Shown in pieces: positions 34,720 to 45,800 of a DNA stretch of 64,000 nt. Under the pieces are notes generated by a model. It searched no databases, was not told the origin of the DNA, and worked only from the letters and a program-made list of their open reading frames with translations. Each line of letters opens with the position of its first letter. Positions within the stretch are counted from its first letter, which is position 1. Origin of the DNA: Natrinema gelatinilyticum (lineage in GTDB: Archaea; Halobacteriota; Halobacteria; Halobacteriales; Natrialbaceae); assembly GCF_024266705.1 (NCBI RefSeq), contig NZ_CP100757.1:186001-250000 (forward strand), written 5' to 3'. The position numbers and the translations under genes are program-made.

Positions 34720-36129
34720 TCAACATGACTCGTTTCCAGGCCCGTCACAGGTCTGTTCGGCCCAGACGTGTCGAAACTTCCCGCTGAGGGGGTCGCGTTG
34801 CGGTGGCTCAGCCGCTCTCTCGACAGTAATCCCAGCGATGCCCTGGTCTTCCAGGAACGTCTCGAGGCCCGCACGCACGCGCTCCCACACGACCAGGTCG
34901 TCACAGTCTGACGTGACCTCCAGCCGAATGCGAATGGTGGACGGACCGGTTCGAACGAGTTGCGTCCGACGGACCCCTGGCACGTCCTCGACCACGCCAG
35001 AGAGGGCGAGCGGGAAGATCGGACGGTCGCGTCCGTCCGTTGTCTCGAAGTGAAGGACGTCGCCCTGGCGCCCTTCGACGTCGATGACGGGGAATGCACT
35101 GCCACACGAACAGTGTTCGTCGTACATCGTGATGCTGTCGCCGAGGTCGTACCGGATGATTGGCTGAATGCGATTCCCGAGGTTCGTGAGCAGTACCGTC
35201 TCCGAGGGTTCCCCGAGATCGACCGGCCGATACTCCTCGTCGACGGGTTCGAGGACGACCCAGTCGGCGTTGACGTGGAGGTTTCCGTGGCCACACTCGA
35301 TTGCGATCGGGTCGAACTCGGTTGCAGCGTACGCCTCGCGCACCTCGCAATCGAATGCATGCTCGATGTCGCGCTTCTGGGCTTCAGAAACTGGTTCTGA
35401 CGCCGGGGAGACGAATGCCGGGCTGATGTGCAGGCGACCGTCTCGTTGGGCGCGGGCTAGTTCGACGATGACACTCGCATAGCCCATGAGGAGTGCAGGC
35501 TGGTAGCGATTCAGTGCCTCGATGATATCGTCGAGGGGTTGCGTCGGTGAGAACAGCTGAATCCGGTTTTCGAGGAATTTGGACTCGCGCTGGAGCAGGG
35601 CGAACGCGGAAGCCCCGAGGAAGTGACCGCCGGTGATTGCGATGACGGCCTCTCGAAGATTGTGTTTGACGAGTCGCCTGAGCGTGTCGATGTCGAGTAC
35701 CGCATCCAGTATCCAGCGATCTGGATGCGCTCCGAGCAGCGCCAAACTGGTGTCGTCCTGGACGGAGATGCCCGGTTCTCCTGTCGTTCCCGATGTCGTC
35801 CAGACCGGATAGCGACCGAGGAACCGCTGGCAGATCTTCGTCTCGTCAGCGACGAACGCGTCGACCTCGGCTTTGGTAATCGCCGTGTCCGTGACGACGT
35901 CGTCGAAGTGCTCCATGAGCATCGGCTTCGTCACCGGCGGGTACTGTGTGAGGTCGGTACTGCCCTCGGGGACATCGGCGTAGTGTCGCTTGTAGAACCG
36001 TGACTGTCGCCGGGCAAACGAGAGCATTTCAGCGAGTCGTCGTCGCTGCCGAGCCTCTATCTCTGCACGGGTCCCTCCTCTGGCCCGCCACACGTCGAGC
36101 GTGATCTTTCCTCTCTCGATTGGATTCAT
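34720..36129 (-). CDS. PaaK-like adenylate-forming ligase, paralogue 3
   Basis: 469 residues. Same motifs as the other two (WTTSGTTGEPG, EAYAATEF, RYDLGDSI, CSCGSAFP, SGKFRHVW), but more diverged; ELYGATEF is EAYAATEF. It therefore represents an older duplication. It is directly upstream of the hydrolase and downstream of the MBL-fold gene, all on the minus strand, and may form an operon with them. Confidence 0.85.
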   Translation of the reverse strand: MNPIERGKITLDVWRARGGTRAEIEARQRRRLAEMLSFARRQSRFYKRHYADVPEGSTDLTQYPPVTKPMLMEHFDDVVTDTAITKAEVDAFVADETKICQRFLGRYPVWTTSGTTGEPGISVQDDTSLALLGAHPDRWILDAVLDIDTLRRLVKHNLREAVIAITGGHFLGASAFALLQRESKFLENRIQLFSPTQPLDDIIEALNRYQPALLMGYASVIVELARAQRDGRLHISPAFVSPASEPVSEAQKRDIEHAFDCEVREAYAATEFDPIAIECGHGNLHVNADWVVLEPVDEEYRPVDLGEPSETVLLTNLGNRIQPIIRYDLGDSITMYDEHCSCGSAFPVIDVEGRQGDVLHFETTDGRDRPIFPLALSGVVEDVPGVRRTQLVRTGPSTIRIRLEVTSDCDDLVVWERVRAGLETFLEDQGIAGITVERAAEPPQRDPLSGKFRHVWAEQTCDGPGNESC

Positions 36130-36230
36130 CGGACTGGTGCTGGAGCGCGGGGGGATTCTTCCGACCCCCCTCGTGTTCCCACTATACTTCGCGGCGAACG
36201 GACTTTGTTATTGGCCCGCCGAGCTAGCTG

Positions 36231-36953
36231 TTACCCGACGTTCCTCATGTGGCCCTCCCAGGGCTCACCATGTCCGGACAACAGTACGACCTCGCCACAG
36301 GAGTCCAGTTTCCGTATCGACGACCGTGCCTTCTCGGTGTCGTAGTGTATCGGTGGCAGCACCGTCGGTTCGGTGTGGCGGCCGGTTCGCACGTTGTACG
36401 TCATCAGGGCGTCACCGCAGAAGAGCACATCTCGATCAGGGAGGTAGAACGCGGACGACCCGGACGTATGGCCAGGAACCTGAATGACAGTCGGATGCCC
36501 AGGAACGTCAAGTTCGTCGCCGTCTTCGAAGATCTCGAACGCCGTGAGCCGTGGTACTGATCCGACGCCTGAACGGACGACCTCGACGAAGTACGAAAAC
36601 ACAGGGGGCTTCCAGAGGACCTTCACGAAGTCGAGAGGTGGAAGCGAGCGGGAAACTGTGTTCGCCCGCTGCACATCGGCGGGGTGAATCCATACCCGCG
36701 CGTCAGCGGCTTCTCGAAGCCATTCGGCGAATCCGAGATGGTCGAGGTCGCCGTGCGTGATGAGGATCGCGGCGACATCGGATAATGTGTATCCGAGTGC
36801 CTCGACACCTTCGACGAGGAGGTCCCAGTGGTCGGGAAGACCAGCGTCGACGACAGTGAGTGCATCGTCTTCCTCAACGATGTACCAGTTGATCCGGCGC
36901 GTCCCGAATCGATACACCCTGTCAGCGACTTCGATTCCACGAACGAATTCCAT
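36231..36953 (-). CDS. Metallo-beta-lactamase-fold hydrolase
   Basis: 240 residues from MEFVRGIEVADRVY. Metal motif THGDLDHLG (HxxxDH; the usual HxHxDH first His is HGD here), later His in VPGHTSGSSAFYL and Asp in LFCGDALM, and terminal LSGHGEPW. It fits glyoxalase II/thioesterase-like members. Being first in a minus-strand series before ligase 3, it may hydrolyse CoA or other thioesters (inference). Confidence 0.85.
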   Translation of the reverse strand: MEFVRGIEVADRVYRFGTRRINWYIVEEDDALTVVDAGLPDHWDLLVEGVEALGYTLSDVAAILITHGDLDHLGFAEWLREAADARVWIHPADVQRANTVSRSLPPLDFVKVLWKPPVFSYFVEVVRSGVGSVPRLTAFEIFEDGDELDVPGHPTVIQVPGHTSGSSAFYLPDRDVLFCGDALMTYNVRTGRHTEPTVLPPIHYDTEKARSSIRKLDSCGEVVLLSGHGEPWEGHMRNVG

Positions 36954-37144
36954 AGTACACGTACGCACTCTAATCGGATAGCCCTGGTCGCTTCCGTGGC
37001 TCGACAATATTCCCCGGAATGGTCTGCATTCCCACGAACTTCACAAATCGAAACCCGTCGTTCAGTTCCGATTCAACGGCTCAGCAGTCTTACGAGTGCT
37101 GCTGCAATGTTGAACGTCCGTAGAGAGCCTGTAGGGAATCCCAG

Positions 37145-37804
37145 TCAGTCCATCCGGTAGGCTGCGGCCGAGTCGACGTTGTCGTACATCCGTCCGAGCA
37201 TGTCGAGTGCTGACTGGAAATGCGCGTAATGCTCTTTTGCGAATGACACGGTTTCTTGGAGCGAGATGACGGGTCGTCCGTTGACCATCTCGGCATCGAT
37301 CTGTGACCGTGGCTCCAGAACGACCTGGATGGTTCCATCGAGGTCTTCAGCGGCCTGGCGCTCTTCTGCAGTCGGGATTCCGAACCGATCGAAAAACGCC
37401 GTCCAGGCGTCAAGATCGGACTCGCGGACGGCGATGAACAGCGGGTAGTCCTCCGGATTGCGAGCGACCTGGTAACCACTGCGGGTCCAGACGTAGACCG
37501 CATCGATTCTAGTGAATGCATACTCCATACCCGCGAACTGCGGGAGAACGTACGCTTCTGAAATCGATGGCGGCAAGGTGGTTGCTGCCGCCGTCAGGAA
37601 CTCGAGACCGACGTCGCGGAGCGTCTGATCGACGAGGTGGAGGCCATCATCGTACGCGACGTATCCCGCCTCTTCGAGGCGATTCACGACGCGCCGAATC
37701 GTCTCGCGGTTCTCGTCGATCTTTCGCGCGACGCCGGAGATGGAATCTCCTGGGTCGAGCGCGAGGATTACCTTGAGTTCCTTTTCACCGCATACCTCGT
37801 ACAT
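37145..37804 (-). CDS. HTH protein, AbiEi-like, without its nucleotidyltransferase
   Basis: 219 residues from MYEVCGEKELK. Paralogue of 31088-31762: winged helix (GDSISGVARKIDENRETIRRVVNRLEEAGYVAYDD), then SISEAYVLPQFAGMEYAFTRIDAVYVWTRSGYQVARNPEDYPLF. No nucleotidyltransferase follows; the next gene is the MBL hydrolase. It could be an orphan antitoxin or an independent regulator of the ligase cluster. Confidence 0.7.
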   Translation of the reverse strand: MYEVCGEKELKVILALDPGDSISGVARKIDENRETIRRVVNRLEEAGYVAYDDGLHLVDQTLRDVGLEFLTAAATTLPPSISEAYVLPQFAGMEYAFTRIDAVYVWTRSGYQVARNPEDYPLFIAVRESDLDAWTAFFDRFGIPTAEERQAAEDLDGTIQVVLEPRSQIDAEMVNGRPVISLQETVSFAKEHYAHFQSALDMLGRMYDNVDSAAAYRMD

Positions 37805-37841
37805 CCCATGGTTACACAATTCTGTGCAACACCCAAAAGAA

Positions 37842-38597
37842 TTACTCTTCGTGTGGGTCTGTTAGCTGGATCTGGCGGGTACTCTCGGCGAGATCGTGGA
37901 TGTACTCGCGGAGGGTTTCCATATCCTCGCGGGCCTCTTCCAGTGTTTTCGCCTTTACTTTGGCGGGTGGTTCGCCTTCTAATTCGTCATGACACGGGCG
38001 ACAGAGTGTGACAAGATTACTGAGCTTGTTCGCCTCGACACAGGACTCAAATGATGAATATCGCTCTATATGATGAACGTGAATTTCTCGATCGTATTGC
38101 TCCAGATGCTCCTCATTAGTCAAACCACAGTTTTGACACTGATATCCATCTCGAGCAAGTGTTCGCTTGCGTTGTCTCTTCCATGTGTGACCTCGATTCT
38201 CCTCATGACCTCCTCTCCATGTAGGATGCTCGCTACCCCGAGCACCGACTAGATGGCGCCCCGGTTCACGTCGCTCAATACCATGTCGGTCTAGCCATGA
38301 GTACACGATATTCGTTGAACAACCAATACGGTCAGCGATTTCTACTGCGGATAGCTCCTCATCAACGTACAGGTCCTGAAGTCGGGATTTATCAGTTAGA
38401 ATGGGGTATTGCGGCGTCCCTCCACGAGATTCTCGTTCGAGATTAAACCGGTCCATCCAGTTTATGATGGTGTGCTTGCTGCAGTCTAATTCAGTAGCAA
38501 CATCGCTTAGCGACAAATCCTTCTCAAAATAGAGTTCCCGAAGCGTCTCTTTCTCCCTCCATGGATGATCATCACGCGATTGAGGGTCCGACATCAC
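37842..38597 (-). CDS. HNH endonuclease with two HTH repeats
   Basis: 251 residues. Two successive HTH repeats (LRELYFEKDLSLSDVATELDCSKHTI...; LQDLYVDEELSAVEIADRIGCSTNIV...) precede an HNH domain: CQNCGLTNEEH, IHVHHIERYSS and NLVTLCRPCHDELEG, with Cys pairs for zinc and the HH catalytic pair. It resembles stand-alone homing-type or intron-like HNH nucleases. No intron or intein is evident around it. Confidence 0.85.
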   Translation of the reverse strand: MMSDPQSRDDHPWREKETLRELYFEKDLSLSDVATELDCSKHTIINWMDRFNLERESRGGTPQYPILTDKSRLQDLYVDEELSAVEIADRIGCSTNIVYSWLDRHGIERREPGRHLVGARGSEHPTWRGGHEENRGHTWKRQRKRTLARDGYQCQNCGLTNEEHLEQYDREIHVHHIERYSSFESCVEANKLSNLVTLCRPCHDELEGEPPAKVKAKTLEEAREDMETLREYIHDLAESTRQIQLTDPHEE

Positions 38598-38811
38598 ATA
38601 TCCACTCCTCGAGTCCCAGTACCGCGAGTCAGCTTCACAGTGAGGGAGACGCCGACATCGCTTCGTTCGACGTACTCGGTTCGGTTCGTGCGTTCTCTAC
38701 TGGACGGCGATTCAACTGCTCGGCTTGGTTGTTGCTTTGAGTCAGACATACGTTCTCCACGAGAGCCATCTGATAGCGCTCGCACCCTTTCAGAGGGTGA
38801 AAAACAAGTGG

Positions 38812-39231
38812 CTAGTCTGCACTAGCGGGAGTACTGTCTACGTCGACGTCGTCGAGAAGTGGGTAGTCGATGTGCATCTCGATTTTATCGAACGGGACAA
38901 CTGGCTGGATCGCTCCCCCAGGGCCACCTTCCTTGAGTTCGAGGATACCCAATACCTCCAGCTGTTTCAGATCTGCATGGACATCGGAGACGTCGCGGTC
39001 GACGAGTCGTGCAGCCTCCCGCATACTTGATGGGCGTTCTTTGGCGATTGCTTGGATGAGATCGAGGCGCAGTGGTGTGAGGCTGTCGACGAGATCGTCA
39101 TAAGTCCCGAACTGGAGCACTGCACGCTCATCGCTTTCATCCAGTTCATCAGCTTCAGCAGTCTGAATGAACTGGAGCGTGTCCTCTCGGAGCTGTGCTC
39201 GATCGCCTACGGTGATGTGAAGCGTGGTCAT
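38812..39231 (-). CDS. MarR-like HTH protein (HVO_A0114 type), antitoxin candidate
   Basis: 139 residues from MTTLHITVGDRAQLRED. The winged helix covers about residues 50-105 (TPLRLDLIQAIAKERPSSMREAARLVDRDVSDVHADLKQLEVLGIL). The C-terminal segment GGAIQPVVPFDKIEMHIDYPL is typical of this haloarchaeal family, which often pairs with DUF6516/TumE-like toxins. The remnant of such a toxin lies directly upstream. Confidence 0.75.
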   Translation of the reverse strand: MTTLHITVGDRAQLREDTLQFIQTAEADELDESDERAVLQFGTYDDLVDSLTPLRLDLIQAIAKERPSSMREAARLVDRDVSDVHADLKQLEVLGILELKEGGPGGAIQPVVPFDKIEMHIDYPLLDDVDVDSTPASAD

Positions 39232-39266
39232 GTTCGGGTGGATTGGATCTGTATTGTATCTGCAGT

Positions 39267-39572
39267 TCAATAGGGTGGGGGTGGGTTGCCACCAATCGTG
39301 TCCCAGTATTCGTCAGCACTAGCCCAAAACTCGACGATGAGTTCTTCCATACCAGAGAACTCGACGTCTGCCTCCCCGGCAGCGGTGTGGAGTTCGTGGC
39401 CTTTGGTGTCTTCGTGAGCGTTGTCGTAGCGGATGAGCGTCAGATCTTGCAGCGTTCCCAGGTGCAATGTGTACTTCCAACCGGACGGGTAGGCATCTGT
39501 ATCGGTCGTCCGTCGGATGACGACGTTCTCGACGAGTCCGGCTTCGACGTGGGTGTAGCGGTGCGTGAGTTC
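39267..39572 (-). pseudogene. TumE-like (DUF6516) toxin lacking its start
   Basis: The minus frame reads ELTHRYTHVEAGLVENVVIR ... DLTLIRYDNAHEDTKGHELHTAAG ... EELIVEFW to the stop at 39267. The RYDNAHEDTKGHELHT block is the DUF6516/TumE signature. A TAA lies just before ELTHRY and no ATG/GTG is available until MHLGTL at codon 36. Foreign sequence begins upstream near 39573, so the start codon and perhaps a few residues were removed by insertion. The HTH partner survives. Confidence 0.6.
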
Positions 39573-39734
39573 TTAGCCCATCCCTCCCCTGTTGGTTTGT
39601 CTCCCAACACGATAAGTGTGTTGGGTATGCACCCAACAGCCGCTCAGGTGATGGCTGGGGACTCGCAATTCTGCTATGGGGCGATGAGTTCACTCGTTTC
39701 TGCACCAACTACCGCTTCGAACCTACTGCCATTG

Positions 39735-40652
<918 letters not shown>

Positions 40653-41690
40653 GCTCTTATGTAGAGTTGGGGAATGCCCCCATAGCAAGGCAGTCGATGA
40701 CGCTTACGAGGGATGCGCCAGCGAGATTCAATGAACGGATGATTCCAAATGTGTGAGCGGCCTGCTCCAAGCCGTGCTTGGACAGGCCGCGGAACTTCCG
40801 TAGCCACGGTTTGATGAGTGAAAAGAGGCACTCAACCTGGTCAATATGGACACCGTCAGGCGAGACGTACGTCTCGTCGTGCACAACGATCTGGTGAGTG
40901 TACACCATCTGCCGATACGCTTGGAGACCATTAGTCCAGACCTCTCCCAGCGGCTGGGAGAGGTCTTCAGCCTCCTGTATTACTGGATCAAGGTCTGTTT
41001 CGTAACTGATGCCAAGCTGGCCGTGAACAACCCGTAGCACGTCGCGGCACGCCGCAACGAGCGTTATCTGGTCGCCGTGTCGTCCACGCCAGCGCGAGCG
41101 TCCTGATCGAGACGACCCGCCGCGGTGACGGCTGTCCCGCGGCGGGTCTTGGCCTTTGTATCCTGAACAGACGCTGCTGGATTCATCGATTTGTACCGGT
41201 CCGTCGATTTCCTGCTGGAACTGGTTCCAGACGACCGGGAAGCCTCGCTGAACCGCGGCTTCGACCTCTCGAATGGCGTAGTAGACGGTCTTGTACGCTC
41301 GATCGAGCAGTGTCGCAATTTTCGAGATACTCAACAGCGTGTCGGCATAGAGGATGAATGCGAGAAGCACCTCTCCAGTGGTGAGGTGCTTCTCGTGAAA
41401 CGGTGTTCCGTAGGTGCAAACCGGCTTGAACCCGCAGCTTCGGCAGATAACACGATTCGATGACGGCCACGTTTGGATGCTTGGATCACCGCATTCTGGA
41501 CACGGAGCCTGCTCCCAGAATTTCTTGAGTCGCCGCTCGATTTGATCATCGAGCGGCTTCGTCTGCAGTTCAATCACTCCAAGATCAACGAGCTGTTGCA
41601 GCATCTTCCCGAATGCTGGCTGAGACATATTCTCTTGAGATCAGCCATCACAGTGTAACCGTGGGGCATTCCCCAGCTCTACATAAGAGC
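40653..41690 (-). mobile_element. IS1595-family insertion sequence
   Basis: 1038 bases. The inverted repeats GCTCTTATGTAGAG(T/C)TGGGG continue to AATGCCCC and are nearly perfect (40653-40681; 41662-41690 reversed). The single transposase gene fills the element and its stop codon is inside the repeat. No clear target duplication was seen. Confidence 0.8.
40657..41628 (-). CDS. IS1595-family transposase (ISH4-like)
   Basis: 323 residues. The N-terminal zinc ribbon CPECGDPSIQTW...ICRSCGFKPVC is followed by an ISXO2/DDE core: VQIDESSSVCSG (first Asp-Glu), EVWTNGLQAYRQMVY (usual second Asp is Asn-like here) and HIDQVECLFSLIKPWLRKFRG (third acidic residue and basic end). Layout and size match IS1595 members of haloarchaea. 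The ORF is intact, but the WTNG in place of WTDG should be checked. Confidence 0.82.
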   Translation of the reverse strand: MSQPAFGKMLQQLVDLGVIELQTKPLDDQIERRLKKFWEQAPCPECGDPSIQTWPSSNRVICRSCGFKPVCTYGTPFHEKHLTTGEVLLAFILYADTLLSISKIATLLDRAYKTVYYAIREVEAAVQRGFPVVWNQFQQEIDGPVQIDESSSVCSGYKGQDPPRDSRHRGGSSRSGRSRWRGRHGDQITLVAACRDVLRVVHGQLGISYETDLDPVIQEAEDLSQPLGEVWTNGLQAYRQMVYTHQIVVHDETYVSPDGVHIDQVECLFSLIKPWLRKFRGLSKHGLEQAAHTFGIIRSLNLAGASLVSVIDCLAMGAFPNST

Positions 41691-41721
41691 GAGAGCGATT
41701 TGCGACTCTCACTCGACACTT

Positions 41722-42175
41722 CTATTTTGGATTCGGCCCGTGACGAGGCGACTGACACACCTGGAACTCCCACATCGGCTGGCCCGACCACTCGTCATCT
41801 GGAAGAGACTCGAACTCCTGGAACTGGTGTTTAGTCATTCGACCGCACTTGCGACATTCAAGCCGTGTTTTCGAGGGAACACTGGGTTGACGATTCTCGG
41901 ACTGGTCATTATCGACGGAACGCTGGAGTGTAATCGACGGCACCAGCCAGACGTCATCCTCGGCGCTCTCAAGTAGCTCTGTAAGCCGATCTTCGTCATG
42001 AACGCCTTCCCTCTCTCGTCGTAGAGGAACGTCGTGTGCGCCCCTTCATACCGCGACTGCGTCGACTCTGCCTGTCCCGTCCGCTCACGAGCGGCTGTGA
42101 GTAGCTGTTCGCCGCTTTCAGAGGTGATTCGAATTGCTTCGGGGAGCGAGGGACACTGTGTCGGGGACTGAGCTG
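41722..42175 (-). pseudogene. Decayed copy of the zinc-ribbon protein found at the window start
   Basis: One frame (42170 to about 42010) reads LPEAIRITSESGEQLLTAARERTGQAESTQ..YEGAHTTFLYDER. After a frameshift a second frame reads EGVHDEDRLTELLESAEDDVWLVPSITLQ, then LECRKCGRMTKHQFQEFESLPDDEWSGQPMWEFQVCQSPRHGPNPK to the stop at 41722. It aligns along its length with residues of the protein at 1-843. The N-terminal half is missing, and the last ribbon Cys (CGMP) is CQSP here. Confidence 0.75.
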
Positions 42176-42183
42176 TCGAGGAC

Positions 42184-42525
42184 TTAGAGCCAGTCGTCAG
42201 GAAGTTCGTCGGCGTGGTTCGCCATCAACTCCAGTAACGGTCGAATCTCCTCGAACTGAGGGCCCTTCAGAACCGTGTTCGTCTCCTGGTCCCACTCGAT
42301 GAACCCCGCATCCGCCAGTTTCGGAAGGTGCGTGTGGCGCGTGTTGATCATCAGCTGTTCCAGATCCCCGGATTCGAGGTGAACGTCGTTGGGGACCTGC
42401 GGGTCGTCGACGTCCTGTGGGTTGTGGTCCAGCAACGCGACGAGCACACCGCGACGATACCTGTTCGACAGGATGTCAAGCATCGAGTCCAGACCGGCGT
42501 CCGCTGAGTCGGTATCACCGGTCAT
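42184..42525 (-). CDS. DUF7344-like winged-helix protein
   Basis: 113 residues. LDSMLDILSNRYRRGVLVALLDHNP is the usual start of the haloarchaeal DUF7344/ArsR-like fold, followed by LEQLMINTRHTHLPKLADAGFIEWDQETNTVLKG (recognition helix and wing). It begins 3 bases after the stop of a similar gene at 42529 and lies downstream of the giant sensor kinase. Probably a regulator in the same output circuit. Confidence 0.72.
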   Translation of the reverse strand: MTGDTDSADAGLDSMLDILSNRYRRGVLVALLDHNPQDVDDPQVPNDVHLESGDLEQLMINTRHTHLPKLADAGFIEWDQETNTVLKGPQFEEIRPLLELMANHADELPDDWL

Positions 42526-42528
42526 GAT

Positions 42529-42780
42529 TCATGCAGTCCTCCCATCGCTGGGCTCTTCCCCGTCAGCTACAGGCGAGAAGTCCGACGTAGCCACCGCTCT
42601 TGCCAGGGACTCGGCTGGAACCGCCTCATCTTCGTGAAGCAGGTGAAAGAAAATCCGGCGCCTCGGACGGCGGCTGAGTACCTCCAACATCTCCGAGAGC
42701 GACGCCGGATCGCCAGTTACGGTGGAGTCGCCCGCAATCAGCGTCTTTTCTGAATCGCTCTGCGGTTGGTCGATGGTCAT
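42529..42780 (-). CDS. Short DUF7344-like protein
   Basis: 83 residues from MTIDQPQSDSEK. The helix SLSEMLEVLSRRPRRRIFFHLLHEDEAVPAESLARAVA corresponds to the first half of the DUF7344 fold; the wing region is missing. It may be a truncated version or a dimerisation partner of the 42184 protein. Start 42780 is chosen for the normal beginning; the upstream extension to 42831 looks unnatural (CSPIFPLWRRTEC). Confidence 0.5.
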   Translation of the reverse strand: MTIDQPQSDSEKTLIAGDSTVTGDPASLSEMLEVLSRRPRRRIFFHLLHEDEAVPAESLARAVATSDFSPVADGEEPSDGRTA

Positions 42781-42864
42781 ACATTCCGTTCGACGCCACA
42801 ACGGGAAGATTGGACTGCAGAAATAATCCACGTCGTGAAGCAGAGCGATGAAACTATTTCGCCT

Positions 42865-45800
42865 CTACTCTTGCAACTCGTGTCCGTTAGCGAAGATCAC
42901 GTCGAGTACGTTGCGCTCAGCGCTCCGGATGTGTTTGGCGAACGTCGATGGCACGATCCCCAGCACGTCGGCCAACTCTTCGCCCGTCTGAACCCGTGGC
43001 ATCTCGAAGTACCCACTCCGATAGGCCAGTTGGAGGACTTCCTGCTGGCGCGGCGTCAGCCGGTCGAGAACGGTCTGCTGGAGTGTCGATCCCGATTCGC
43101 GCGTTCGCGTTCGTCGCGAGAGCAGTTCGAGGTCGGACATGTCTCGTTGCAACTGCTCGACGAACTCGCGGACCTCGGCCGACTCCGACAGCTCCAGAAC
43201 GGCTGTCACTGTCCCAGCATCGATGCGTAGCGACTCGATGGTCGCGCCCCGTTCGAGGAACCGTGTGGGGAGCGTCTCCTCGGTCAGCCGTGCCTCGAAC
43301 AGGGGCCCGGTCTCTCGGGCAGCCACGTGCTGCAGGTCCTCGATGGCGAGCAACTGCTCGTTGGCAGCCACCAGTTCCTCGGGAGACACGTCGTGTGCGG
43401 TGAAGAACACGGTGGTGTCACCGTCAGCCCCCGGTACCAGCCCCTCGAACGCGATCACGCAGTCCAGCTCCCGCGCAAGACGAACGAGTGGCGTTTCGGC
43501 CATCGTTGTCTGGAGTGTGAGTTCGACGATGCTGTCGGTCCGTCGGGTAGTGGTCGCTTCGAGCGTGTAAATCGTGTGCGCGATGGTCCCGCCGAGTTCC
43601 GCCAGCACGTCCGTCTCGCGCTCGTCCGGCTGTGGGGCCCGACCGTACACTGTGAGGATGCCGTATATCGACTCCTCGTAGACGAGTGGAAGGGTGAGAC
43701 ACGAGCGCGCGCCGCGTCCGAGCGCGTCTTCGCGCCATCCAGCTGCGCGGGCGTCGACGGCGATGTCGGAGACGACCTGTATCTCTCGCGTTCGGTGGGC
43801 AGCGACGAGTGGATCGTCGCTCGACGCGTCTCCTACAGCCACGGTCCGGTCTTCCAAGTGGCGACTATCTATGCCCGCCCAGGTCTGTGGCCGCAACGTG
43901 TCCGTTTCCGAATCGTAGGTGGCGAGCCAGGCCGCCTCGTAGAGGTCGGAGTCGGCTAGCCGTTCGCAGACGGCGTCGTCGATCTCTTCACGTGTGTCGG
44001 CAGCCACGAGCGCTTTGTCGATCTCTCGAATGAGTGTGTTGAGCCGGTCGAGACGGGCCAACTCTTCGTTCCGGTCCGCTAACTCCGCTTCTCCGTCGGC
44101 GCGGTCCCATGCGGTCTCGACGGTCGCCGCGAACGTCTCCACGAGGTCGACCGTTCGTTCGTCGAAGGAGTTGACCTGCGTCGAACCGAGACAAACGACG
44201 CCGTGCCTCCCGAGCGGCAGTATCACTCGACTCCGGAGTAGAGATCGGGACGGCTCGTCCACCGGGATGTCGAGGTCATTCTGAACGTCGATATCGCCCC
44301 CAATAAACGTCTCCCATACCGTATCGGTGGACTCGTCTGGCAACCGGAGCGCCTCGCTGTCGATACCAGAGACCGTGCTGCTCGCGTGCTCTCGGATCTC
44401 TCCAGACACTTCGTCGTAGCGCCAGAGTGTGGCGTACTCGACATCAAGGACATCCCGAGTGAGTTCGGCGACGCGGTCGTTGATTGTCTCGGCGTCGGCG
44501 TCGATAAGCTCCCGGCTCGCTTCGTTGAGACGTTCGAGAGCGATCTGGTAGTGTTTGGAATCGCTGATATCTTTGAACGCGATGGCGACCTTGCGCTCTT
44601 CGGGGTCACCGATACGGAAGGCGTGGACGTCGTACCACCGATCACCGAGGTGCTCTGCCCGGTTCGTGAACCGCTCTGGTTCACCAGTCTGCGCGATGCG
44701 ACCGTATCTCTCGAACCAGTGGTCCTCGTGGTTCGGCTCGAGTTCCTTCATCCGTTTGCCCTCCGCGCCGTCGAGCCCCGTCTGATCCTCGAACGCTGGA
44801 TTCGTCTCCAAGAAGCGGTAGTCTACCGGTTCGTTGCCCTCGTCGAACAGCACCTCGATGGTACAGAATCCCTCGATGATCGACTCGAACAACATGCGGT
44901 AGCGCTCCTCGCTCTCGCGGTGAGCCTGTTCGGCGTGCGCCCGCTCGACGGCCGCCCAGGTCCGCTCGGCCATCTCCTCTATCATTTCGACCTCGATGTC
45001 GGTCCACTCCCTCACATCCGCTTCAGTGACCGAGAGGAACGCTTCGAGCGTCCCGCCCTTGACGAGCGGGACGCCGACCCAGGCGCGTATCTGCGCCTGT
45101 CGACACGTCTCCAGCACCTCCTCGCTCAGGTCCGAGAACGTTTCGACGTCGTCCACCGCGAGCGTCTCGCCTGCGCGGAACCCCTCGGCGATGCACTCGC
45201 CGTAGGCGTCGAGCTGGTGCTCGCCGGCTAACGAGTCCATGTCGTCGCGGTGGTAGTCCGCGTGGACAACGTTCGTGTTCTCGTCGTCGAGGACGTCGCC
45301 GTACTGGACGCGGTCTGCGCCCAGTTTCTCGCCGAGCACGCGAGCGGCCGTCCGCTGGATCTCGACCGGGTCCGAAAGCGGGCGAATCGCGTCGGTGAGG
45401 GTGACGCGAAAGCCGTCCAGCTTCGCCTGTCGTTCGAGTTGTTGCAGGCGTTCTTTGCGCTCGGTAATGTCGACCATCGTGCCGTTGAACCGGACCTGCT
45501 CGCCGTGTTCGTCGTACTCCATCTTCGCTCGCGCCTCGGCCCAGTGCCAGTTGCCCTCGGCGTCCTGGACGCGATACTCGACGGCCATCTCATCGGTCTT
45601 GTCTTCGGCTCGCTGGATCGCCTCCCACACCTGGTCACGATCCTCCTCGTGCACGGGCTGGAAGAACTGCTCCAGCGGCGCACCGGCGGCGACCGCGTCG
45701 GGGTCCATGCCGTAGGTTTCGGCCAGGAAGGCGTCCCCGGAGACGATGTCGGTCTCCATGTCGCGCGTCCAGAGGCCCACCTCCCCGGCGGCGGTCGCAA

